A stretch of 64,000 bases of DNA from Arcuatula senhousia. Taxonomy: Eukaryota; Mollusca; Bivalvia; Mytilida; Mytilidae. Where the stretch lies: the NCBI GenBank assembly GCA_963971305.1, contig OZ020309.1:5325001-5389000 (forward strand), in the 5' to 3' direction. The stretch's first letter is position 1. The number at the start of each line of letters is the position of its first letter. This document shows, piece by piece, positions 55,840-64,000 of this stretch. The position numbers and the translations under genes were made by a program. The notes under the pieces are model-generated. The model was not told where the DNA came from and ran no database searches. It saw only the letters and a program-made list of their open reading frames with translations.

Positions 55840-57010
55840 ATGAACATCAAAACAGTTACTGCAAGAGGCAACGAGACACCAATGGGGCATTCGAGTGCAA
55901 AAAATCCGAAAGGGCAACGACGACACCGGTAAACACTAACAAGAACAGCACGAAGAAACACAAAACACAAAATCAACCGAACAAAAATCAACAACGCGAA
56001 CTCAAGTCGTAACATGAGTGAACTCAGGTGCTCCGGAGGAATAAACGGTTTCTGCCTATAACACACCAGTCGTGTTGCTAATTTCTAATTCAGTGTAACA
56101 AATCCGGTAAAGGAAGACAGCAAGTATACCAAAGTTAAATGTTGGGCCTTCGTGGGTCTACTCCTTTCCTTCGTAGTTTCATTAACGACTATAGGAGGCA
56201 GATGCCTGGTATTTTGTATATTGCTTTATCCTTAGGAATCATACGATATAAAGCAATTTTAAGTTGTTTCGTTATCCAATTAAATAACATATCTATGGAA
56301 ACTTAGTTTTTAACACATAGTGGATATTATACAGTTACATGGAAAATTTAAGTCACAGTTTTTTAGCTAACCTGAAGGTAATGTGAAATAATGCCACAAC
56401 TTGGCGTCCGTCGTCGTCTTTAACGTTTCTCTAAAAATATTCTCCGCTTAAGAGATCTTTTAAAAACTCTGCACACATCATCATCTATGGGATGACCTCT
56501 ATAAAGATTGCAAAACGGTGACTGCTGACAAAACAAGATGACCGCCCCTGCTAAAAATAAAACAGGATGGGCAGAACATTGTTTTGGCCTATAGATAAAA
56601 AAAGGAGGAAGTATATTGTAAATGTAATGCATCCTTCCTTCGTCAGCATGAAAAGAGCTACAAAAGTTCAGTCGAAGTTGTCAGATGATCCCTTTTAGAG
56701 GTTATGGCCCTTTATAGGTAAAAAAAAACATTTTTCATGTTTTTAGTCTATCAAATGAAAACTTTTGCCGATGGAGAATAGCTGTAACTTGCTTTAATCA
56801 GCGCTACAAAAGTCTCAATTGGGTTGATATTGTCAGTTGATCCATTTTATGGGTTACAGCTCTTTAAAGGGGAAAATAGCATTTTCCATCTTTTTGTCCT
56901 ATAGAATGAAAACTATTACAGGCTAAAACTTCACTTCATTTATCTTTTAAAAAATATCCATTATGCCGATTCTGTCAGATGACCACTTATAAAAGCTATG
57001 GCCCCTATAT
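55840..57010. repeat. retroelement 3' fragment and decayed CACCTG-type element
   Basis: 55840-56120 matches the complement of 49820-49945 and the GTGAACTCAGGTGCTCCGG phrase of other retroelement tails. 56395-57010 carries GGCGTCCGTCGTCGTC, GTCAGATGATCCCTTTTAGA and GTTATGGCCCTTTATAGG units of the CACCTG family, without clear ends. Confidence 0.5.
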
Positions 57011-57310
57011 ATAAGGTTGTGCCTTCAAATCAGTCATAGTCCAACCCTCAAAGAAACCATTGTCAAATTATATGAATCGGCCTAGTAAATGGTGGTGACG
57101 CAAAGGGGTGTAAAGTGATTTTTAACCATGTAGTATTTTTTGGTTAAATGAACGTTTTGATGAACATAACTGGGCCCTTTGTCTTATATTTTCTTCCTTT
57201 TTTCAATTAACGTATGTAATTTATTTAAGTGGTCTTATAAACCAATATGTACATATTATAGACCAACAACTATACATGTAAAAAAGGAACTAAAGCTAGA
57301 GTTATTTTAG

Positions 57311-57452
57311 GTTGAAATATTTTGGAGGCGTGCATTGCTTGTTAAAAACAACAAGATATACTGTTTAGCAAACGCTGATCTTTTGAATTATGATGTCAGT
57401 TACAGAGCAGAAAAAACACTTGAAAAGTTGATGAAAGTTGCTGAAAGTAAAG
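57311..57452 (+). CDS. RNF213: RNF213-like exon 12
   Basis: Residues 874-920. Acceptor TTATTTTAG, phase 0. It encodes VEIFWRRALLVKNNKIYCLA then NADLLNYDVSYRAEKTLEKL, matching VALLLRRCL...KVYSLLFADQLSYEVA-QAEELF of human RNF213. The donor GTAAAG|GTTTGT leaves phase 1. Confidence 0.92.
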
Positions 57453-57911
57453 GTTTGTTCGAAATGTCTTACTATTCAGAAGTGAACTTTAAAACATAAG
57501 AAACTTTATGACAATTACTTAAAAACAAGTTCCATCTATGTTCTCCCTGTTCAGGATATGGTGTTGTTCCTAGTATAAATATGATAGTTATAAGAAAACA
57601 ATGTCTGAGGAACATATAATATCTAAAATATGAACAATTTACTTTCGATTTTGGTTTTTCATGATTTTATGGTGGGATGTCTTTTTGTTTAAATTCTTTG
57701 TAACTCTTCTCTTTTCTTGTCTGTTTTGTACACTTGTGCTGGTAATCAATAATGGTTTATGTTCCTTCCATTATTTTGCGAGGGTTTGTTTTGGCTAAAC
57801 ATATCCATTTTATCCGGTGATGGCAACTGTTTTCATGTTGAATGTTGAATATGCTTGTTCATACTATTGTCTTAAATTGTATGTTTACGAACAAATCTGT
57901 AATTTTTACAG

Positions 57912-58116
57912 GAATAAAGTACAACCTTGTTGTAATATGCAGTAAGGAAAATGAAAACAAATCAAGGATTGTTGCCGCCCTAGATAAATACCGCCAACCA
58001 GAACTAGCTGTAAATGCACAAGATGTGAAAACATTTATACACAATAAAATGATAGATGAGATAGATGACACCTTGAATGAAAAAGTCATACGTGCATCCA
58101 TTGTTGACTTTGAGAA
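57912..58116 (+). CDS. RNF213: RNF213-like exon 13
   Basis: Residues 921-988. Acceptor TTTTTACAG, phase 1. It encodes GIKYNLVVICSKENENKSRI then VAALDKYRQPE, then a predicted helix and VIRASIVDFEK. It corresponds to the YQLVMVCDGDWEHCYLPSAF stretch preceding the first AAA unit. Two donors are possible; GAGAA|GTACGT (phase 2) is chosen because exon 14 needs phase 2. The later one at TAC|GTAAAC would break frame. Confidence 0.88.
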
Positions 58117-58449
58117 GTACGTAAACCCTTTATATCCCAATATGTTTTTATTTTTTGATTTGAGTATATTCAATTAAACTATTCTTCATACATTAGTTTT
58201 TAAGCTATGTTATCTGATATGATAGCAAAGCCGTAAAAAACATAGTGCCATCATATACAAACTCCAAAAATATTAAAAAAACATCTGCATCAAAATATAT
58301 GTTCAATAAATTTATGAAATAATCTAATGCTATTAAATTTGTTCTGTATAAAATAGAACGAATTAGGTCTGCCTTGTAAATTTTTGTTGTTGACATTTTC
58401 AGAATAAATAGTTATGGAACGCCGTAACTGTCTTATATGGTCAATTATA

Positions 58450-58810
58450 TTTATATGCTGTGGTTTTCACTTTATATGCGGTGCTTTCTTCTTTATATGC
58501 GGTGCTTTCTTCATTATATGCGGTACTTTCTTCATTATATGCGGTGCTTTCTTCTTTATATGCGGTGCTTTCTTCTTTATATGTGGTGCTTTCTTCTTTA
58601 TATGTGGTGCTTTTTTCTTTATATGCGGTACCTACATCTTTATATCATGTGCTTTTATCTTTATATGAGGTTATTATATCATTATATGTTGTAGTTCCTA
58701 ACTTTATATCGGGTACTGGTGTTTATACTTTATACGCGGTTAAAACTTCTTTATATGATGTTCAGTTCTCTTTATATGCGGTTCGTTTTTCTTTATATGC
58801 TTTGCATGAA
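58450..58810 (+). repeat. 21-bp minisatellite, left arm
   Basis: Units of TTTATATGCGGTGCTTTCTTC. The three overlapping ORFs here are translations of the repeat in different frames. Confidence 0.9.
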
Positions 58811-58882
58811 TAGGTAAGAAAACTTTGCTGGAAAAATGAATCCTGACAATTTTGACTAGGTGAAATTTTAGTATAAGTTACA

Positions 58883-59489
58883 GCAAGTATGGCCACTAAA
58901 AGTTTGTCTCGCCTGCCGGCACCATCACTTAAATCAACTACCTAAGCTTATGTTTCTTGATATAAAACAATGAGTGTCTGTATACCCAATATCAGATGCC
59001 TAGCTATTATACTTTTCTAGCAATTCATAGTCCACAAAAGTCTTACAAAAAAGTTTACGGCCTGAAAAAAGACCTAAGTTCACAGAGTCACTGGAGCGTG
59101 AAAATGGGGTCAGGGTCACACCGCATGGTGACAGTTGTGTAGACCATAACCTGAACTGTTTTTATACCCAATATCAGATGCAGGCCTAGCTATTATACTT
59201 TTCCAGCAAATCATCGTCCACAAAAGTCTTACAAAAAAGTTTACTGCCTGAAAAAAGTTCACAGAATCACTGGAGCGTGAAAATGGGGTCAGGGTCACAG
59301 GGCATGGTGACAGTTATGTAGACCATAACCTGAACTGTCTGTATACACAAATATCAGATGCCTAGGTATTATACTTTTCTAGCAATTCATTTTCCACAAA
59401 AGTCTTACAAAAAAGTTTACGACGCCGCCGTCGTCGCCGGAAAGTAATACCTATGTCTCGCCTTCAGCGACTATTCGTCGCAGGCGAGA
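58883..59489 (-). mobile_element. nested GACGAGACATAGG-family insertion
   Basis: The right arm of the host element reads straight through GTATAATTTACAAAAATGG, while the left arm has about 607 bp inserted between TTACA and AAAATGG. The outer end forms a hairpin (GTCTCGCCT/AGGCGAGAC with GCGAC/GTCGC inside) at 59454-59489. The interior has three units with CAGATGCCTAGCTATTATAC and CACAAAAGTCTTACAAAAAA. Confidence 0.7.
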
Positions 59490-59493
59490 CAAA

Positions 59494-59668
59494 AATGGAA
59501 ACTATGGAGGCAATTTTGATAGAAAGTGGGTTGGAATCTCTTGTAGAATCGTTTATTAAAGAAAACATTACGCCTGATCTAGTAGGAAAGCTGTCGGTCT
59601 CCCAAATGAAACAGTTGGGTGTAAAAGTATATCACCATTACCATTACCTTAATGTTTCTCTGACGTAA
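59494..59668 (+). pseudogene. SAM domain N-terminal fragment, left arm
   Basis: From ATG 59494 it reads METMEAILIESGLESLVESF then IKENITPDLVGKLSVSQMKQ-LGV, a good match to the first four helices of a SAM domain (protein-protein interaction module). It runs into the deletion junction after LGVKVYHH. The longer ORF from 59453 includes nested-element sequence and is artefactual. Confidence 0.6.
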
Positions 59669-60091
59669 AATTTGGCTCAACATCACTTCACTACTATGAG
59701 GATATTCCTGGATAGTCAGCTGTACCTCATGGTCTAATGCTTCAACCTCAATTTCATCAAAGTCTAGCTTACTTAGGTTATACATTCTCATCTTTCTGTA
59801 GACAGTACTTACGGAAACACAGAGCATCTTACTAATTTCTACTATGGAGAAGTCGCTGATTTTAAATAATGTTCGTAGGAAAATCAAATTCATAGCCACT
59901 AATTTTCCTGTTAGGTTGTATGCTTCCATGTGGCAGACATTGCATTCTTAATTTCATCATATCTGATATATCTTTTACACCCAACTGTTTCATGCTTTCC
60001 TACTAGATCAGGCGTAATGTTTTCTTTCATAAACAATTCTACAAGAAATTCCAACCCACTTTCTATCAAAATTGCCTCCATAGTTTCCATT
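59579..60091 (-). pseudogene. SAM plus HTH transposase N terminus, core deleted
   Basis: On the minus strand the SAM segment starts at 60091 (METMEAILIES), with a small deletion and frameshift after PDLVGK, then reads on through ISDMMKLRMQ-like sequence. The open frame 59929-59579 gives LTGKLVAMNLIFLRTLFKIS, then a helix-turn-helix IVEISKMLCVSVSTVYRKMR, then LDHEVQLTIQEYPHSSEVML and SQILRQRNIKV. This resembles the region before the DDE domain in rve-type transposases found in fish and invertebrates. The frame ends at the junction; no DDE residues remain. Confidence 0.65.
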
Positions 60092-60164
60092 TTTGTAAAT
60101 TATACTAAAATTTCGCCAAGTCAAAATTTTCCAGCAACGTTTGCTAACATATTCATGCAAAGCA

Positions 60165-60550
60165 TATAAAGAAAAACGAACCGCATATATAAAGAAGACT
60201 GAACAGCATATAAAGAAGTTTTAACCGCGTATAAAGTATAAACACCAGTACCCGATATAAAGTTAGGAACTACAACATATAATGATATATTAACCGCATA
60301 TAAAGATAAAAGCACATGATATAAAGATGTATGCACCGCATATAAAGAAAAAAAGCACCGCATATAAAGAAGAAAGCACCACATATAAAGAATAAAGTAC
60401 CACATATAAAGAAGATAGTACCACATATAAAGAAGAAAGTACCAAATATAAAGAAGAAAGTACCGCATATAATGAAGAAAGCACCGCATATAAAGAAGAA
60501 AGCACCGCATATAAAGTGAAAACCACAGCATATAAATATAATTGACCATA
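60165..60550 (-). repeat. 21-bp minisatellite, right arm
   Basis: Mirror of 58450-58810, units GAAGAAAGCACCGCATATAAA. Overlapping ORFs here are repeat translations. Confidence 0.9.
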
Positions 60551-60579
60551 TAAGACAGTCACGGCGTTCCATAAATAGT

Positions 60580-61369
60580 GATTTGGTTCTTTTATCTTGT
60601 TTGGTTCTTCACATTACACATTTTTGACTAATCTTAACCTATATACATGTGTATCTGCTTTGCATGTCAATAACATTGTTTTCATAACCGTACGAAATTC
60701 TCCTGTCCTACTATTAACGTAATGTTACCATATTTATTTTTTTCCTTTATGGGTTTTTCATTACTTAATATAATGACTAATGAAAAAATAGTGTAGGATT
60801 CCTAAAGGTTTGTAACAGTATTCATAGAGTAAAGTTTGACATAATAGTTTAATTAGCAGGAATTGTAGTTTGAAAAATTACAGGATTTCTTCCAAAAAAA
60901 ACTCTGTGTTTATTCCTGCAACAAAATCCCGCCAACATTGAGTTACATTAAATTTCTGCTTCAAATTACGCCAGACATTTACAGGGTTCCTACAGTTAAA
61001 TATTTAAACTAGCAGGAATAAATGCAGGACCATCTTACAATCCCGCAATTATTCCTGTTACATTTTAAAAAATCTTATATTTTTCAGAGGATCTTTAGTT
61101 ACCAGTTTTTCCTGTAAGCCAGAAAACTGAACAAAAATATGTTTTAATAAATCAAGTTTATTTTTCTCTTCATTTACAAAAAAAATAATGTACATGAACC
61201 TATTTACATTATTGGTTGATGTCATATTCACTTAACAATATAAAATATTTTTTTAAATACCATGCACATGGTCGATATCATCGGTGATGGATTTGGCTAC
61301 CTTCTTCAAACTGTTATGGTTTTGAGTACTTTTCGTTCAATACTTTGATTCAAATGCTGCTGATCAGAG
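60580..61369. other. intron 13, nothing recognised
   Basis: AT-rich, no gene. Confidence 0.4.
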
Positions 61370-61680
61370 TTTACTGGTTGAAATATGCATGTATAGCATA
61401 ACCAAATTTACCGTTTTATACCCGTTTTAATATTTGTATTTTGATACTACTGGTTCGATAACCGCTGCTGGTGGACCAAAAGTCACCGAGGGTAAACACA
61501 AGCCTGGTCGTCAGACTTGTCTGACACAAATTTACCAACTTTAATATTCTTTTTGTCATCAAAATTTCCGATTGTTAAATTCAAAATTGAAACATCGAGT
61601 TTCTTCCATGTACTACACATGGTCGATATATTCGGTGAACGTTCTCTATCAGGCTCAATCCTGACAATAACAGATTTCAC
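61370..61680 (-). repeat. inverted copy of the 34410-34800 repeat
   Basis: CCGTTTTATACCCGTTTTAA, GCTGCTGGTGGACCAAAAG, CAGACTTGTCTGACAC and the CATGGTCGATAT-TTCGGTG segment match the complement of 34425-34800. Confidence 0.65.
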
Positions 61681-61901
61681 TTTGACTTGGCTCTGATAAG
61701 ATTTTAAGATACTGTACGTTTACGGTTCCTTAATGTAGCATAAACATTTACATTTAACTGGACAATAATTAATGTTTCATTAAATATCCTTTTTTCTTAT
61801 TTATAAAAAAAATATAATCCTGTAAAATACTTCGTACGGGTGTAACCAATGTTCTTAAAAACTGTCAAAGAGACTCAGTGTTTTTTTATAAATTTTACTA
61901 G

Positions 61902-62139
61902 GTCTACAGTTCGAGTTGTTAAGTCTTCAAGAGCTGGTATAGGAAAGACCCTATATAGTAAAAGAATGGTTGAAGAATTAGATAGTAAAGTCCAAAACAG
62001 AAAAAGTCACACCAGTGTTACAATTCCCTTGTATGAACCTTCTATTAATATAGATTCAGTAATGGAAATCCTTTTGAAAGAAACACTTCTACCAGAGAGC
62101 GATGAACCAAGGGTTTTTCATTTTGACATATACAATGTG
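61902..62139 (+). CDS. RNF213: RNF213-like exon 14: first AAA P-loop
   Basis: Residues 989-1068. Acceptor TTTTACTAG at 61901; phase 2 (AA|G = Lys). It encodes STVRVVKSSRAGIGKTLYSK with the Walker A-like RAGIGKT (Lys about 1004, Thr about 1005), then VTIPLYEPSINIDSVMEILL and PRVFHFDIYNV, matching ERAGVGKSLYVKR and VLFHLDVTSSV of human RNF213. Donor AATGTG|GTAAAT, phase 0. Further exons lie beyond the window. Confidence 0.93.
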
Positions 62140-62154
62140 GTAAATATATTTATA

Positions 62155-62739
62155 GACATCTGGAAAAAAGTTAAGCACCCCTAGACTTTTTGTGCTTTTC
62201 GATGATTTGAAATAATTTCTGAATTTTATGAGTTTGGTCACTCTTAATTCTTCAATATGTGACTGGAAGGATGTTAGCTTACGGTTAAAAGTACATTTTC
62301 GCCTTGAAAAGCGGGACATAACTCTTTAGGAAATAAGACTCCAAACTGGTAGTAAAATAAAACAATGATTCCAGCAGTCATTCGTGATATAGGTGGACAA
62401 ACTCGAAATTGAATCTTTGACGATACAGCATAAATCTTTTGATTATGATTTACATTTTCGAGTGCGATTTGACAATTGATTAAAAAGTTTTGAGCTACAG
62501 AAGACCATACTTTTCGGATACCATGTCTATGTATAAAAGCGATCTTTTTTTGCCATTTCGTGTTATGTACATAAAAAATGTGTTTTTGTTTGTTACAAAC
62601 ATGTTAAAATGTGCTTAACAGTGCATAATTTAGTTTGAAATATAAATTTACAAAGACTATCAGTTAATTAAAGGTTAAAAAGTGTTTTAAAATGTATGAT
62701 TTAAAAAAATCATGGGTGTGCTTAACTTTTTTCCAGGTG
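62155..62739. mobile_element. Tc1-like MITE, TA-flanked
   Basis: Left end GACATCTGGAAAAAAGTTAA-GCACCCC, right end the complement of ACACCTGGAAAAAAGTTAA-GCACACCC, each next to TA (62151-62154, 62740-62741). Such ends and TA duplication are typical of Tc1/mariner elements. There is no transposase ORF. It starts 15 bp after the exon 14 donor. Confidence 0.65.
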
Positions 62740-62819
62740 TATATATATATAAGTTTGTTCAAAGTAAAATTAAATACTGTTTCTCTTTGAGAAAAATAAG
62801 TTGATTTAATGACTGAAAG

Positions 62820-63610
62820 TATACATGTCAAAATGGGAGAGAGTGAACTCATGTGCTCCGGAAGAGTTAGCAGTGTCTGCTTGCTATAGCTCAACCGTCG
62901 CGTTTCTAATTTACAATTCAGTGTGTCAAATCCAGTAAAGGAAGACAAAACAAATTAAAACACTGACAAACCAACATCTGCATTCATTTAAGAGATAGAA
63001 ATCCCATATTTGTCTTGGAGCGCATTTTGTCTTTCGTCAACCTAGGAGCAACATAGCTCTGTGTTAGCATTTTTTGTGTCAGACTTTACGCTCTGCCAAG
63101 GATGAGATTCCCGCAAGCTCTAGAGTAACGATTCATTTGTGATACGTAAACTGGAGCAGACGGAATATTGCTACACAAGAAGTGAAAGTTGGCGATTGAA
63201 AAGTTAAATTACGTTTGTCATAGAGCTTTTAAAAGTTTTCCTTGAGAGCCTATTTCAAGATTTAGATTTAACAATAAAGCAGACTACCTTGTGTCCTTTA
63301 TCTTAAATTCCTTGGGATATATGGGATGGGGAAAGTCAACAAATTGAGAATTATTTAGTGATAGGACATCAACGAGTCGACGATCTTTTTTGTCTAGAAG
63401 TGATTGTACGAAGTCTGCTCATACATGTATGAATGAAGAAACAAGTAAGCCTTCAAAAAGTGCACAAATAGTCTCAATGAAAATCCTTATTGTCTGCTGA
63501 AAAGCACGTCCAACAAAAACTGAACAAATATGTTGCCTATAAGAAAGTTTAGCATGTCGATTATTTGATCTTCTGTAAATTTGTTTTTTTCTTAAACTCT
63601 TTAATGTCAA
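62820..63610 (-). pseudogene. decayed Penelope-like reverse transcriptase
   Basis: The tail phrase GTGAACTCATGTGCTCCGG and GCTTGCTATAG lie at 62840-62890. 63110-63230 is a heavily mutated relative of 37690-37870. 63610-63419 on the minus strand includes RQHICSVFVGRAFQQTI, the RT motif region before the PMGTNCAPL block. No usable frame. Confidence 0.6.
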
Positions 63611-64000
63611 ATTAATATTTTATGAAAGGATATGGAGTAATTGAACATGAGACCATAACACATATATAAACTCCAAATGCAATTAATTTTGATTAGCAGT
63701 ATGACCGTTTTGAAATTGTATTTCTTATTGGCAACACTAGAATCCAAATTCACAATTAAAACGATGCATAAAACCAAATGAAATTCGAATAATCAGTAAT
63801 ATCAAAAATATTTAAGGACAAACTACGATGGAGGTAGTTATACCTTTGGTTTTAGAATTCAATATTATAATCAGAATGTACACATAATATATAGTCTCAT
63901 GTACAAGTAGACCATATCTAAGAGAGGTCTTCGTCTAATCGAATACCATATAATCGTACAGGGACTGCGTTTTCGATCAAAAAGCTGCGTTTAATCAGCT
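63611..64000. other. intron 14, repeat fragment only
   Basis: 63780-63860 repeats a segment found at 54230-54310 and 54575-54650. No exon seen. Confidence 0.45.

Larger units (their letters stand above)
58413..60573. mobile_element. 2.2-kb deleted element with TATGGAACGCC ends, 6-bp TSD
   Basis: Ends are TATGGAACGCCGTAACTGTC and complement; AATAGT flanks both sides (58407-58412, 60574-60579). Same family as 23419-31741. Inverted arms hold a 21-bp minisatellite and the start of a SAM-domain gene. The two arms meet near 59635 with only the N-terminal part of a transposase-like protein left, so the catalytic core has been deleted. The left arm carries a nested insertion (58883-59489). Confidence 0.85.
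4534..62139 (+). other. RNF213: RNF213-like gene (14 exons in window, 3' incomplete)
   Basis: Whole-gene span. RNF213 is a giant cytosolic AAA+ ATPase and E3 ubiquitin ligase with an N-terminal stalk, six AAA units and a C-terminal RING/E3 module; it is involved in defence against intracellular microbes and in lipid-droplet biology. The exons listed separately join in frame at every junction (3204 nt, 1068 codons). The product aligns by eye with the vertebrate stalk up to the first AAA P-loop. The rest (AAA2-6, RING, RZ finger) must lie beyond 64000. Introns range from about 270 bp to 14.6 kb and are filled with transposons. The product is shorter than human RNF213 at its N terminus: the zinc ribbons splice directly to the segment aligned with the late stalk. 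Unseen exons in intron 1 cannot be excluded, but phases do not require any. Confidence 0.9.

Noticed and set aside
58414..58813. Three overlapping ORFs rich in CGAFFFI/LYAVLSS patterns (also 60121-60572)
   Set aside because: Translations of the 21-bp minisatellite.

Overview
The window is eukaryotic, AT-rich and intron-rich. It has GT-AG exons in matched phases, TTAGGG-type repeats, and many dispersed repeats of kinds I associate with bivalve molluscs. Several short repeats (the GACGAAACGCGCGTC unit, the CATAAAACCTGGTTTAA block, retroelement fragments with the KRDDFNF motif) look mussel-like (Mytilidae). That assignment is from memory and was not tested.

One host gene spans almost the whole window on the + strand. 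It is an RNF213-like giant AAA+/E3 ubiquitin ligase. I can place 14 exons from 4534 to 62139. Every junction phase matches its neighbour, the coding length is 3204 nt (1068 codons, no remainder), and the joined product follows the order of vertebrate RNF213: zinc ribbons, then the stalk segment, then the conserved FVDLASISAG block, then the first P-loop (RAGIGKT). The gene continues beyond the window, so the main AAA core and RING are absent. Between zinc ribbon and stalk it lacks roughly a thousand residues present in the human protein.

Everything else is intron packed with mobile DNA. Intron 1 holds a 7394-bp near-perfect palindrome (6670-14063). It has AG...CT ends, a 6-bp GATGTT target duplication, about 100 bp of unique centre, telomere-like repeats beside the centre, a minisatellite, and in each arm a pair of overlapping zinc-binding ORFs with a poly(A) signal. 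Intron 3 holds a TTAA-flanked inverted-repeat element (17451-19061), terminal-hairpin elements, and an 8.3-kb element (23419-31741) with TATGGAACGCC termini, a 6-bp duplication, and long terminal inverted repeats carrying a 21-bp minisatellite and a SAM-like ORF. A deleted relative of that element lies in intron 13 (58413-60573). It retains SAM and helix-turn-helix coding but no catalytic core.

A second class recurs through the introns: repeats that begin or end in a perfect short hairpin (often a GAA or AAA loop), followed by GTCCGTC-type simple sequence and tandem units containing an AGGGCAATAACTCC-like motif. Two copies are caught with clean insertion junctions, one inside a Penelope-like reverse-transcriptase fragment (39320-40846) and one inside a 358-bp repeat unit (21157-22482). 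Tandem arrays of 358 bp (41915-43178) and 494 bp (43517-46000) complete the picture.

The most unusual content is the palindromic element in intron 1 and the shared design of the three long-inverted-repeat elements: 6-bp duplications, a minisatellite inside the inverted repeat, and a small protein encoded in both arms.
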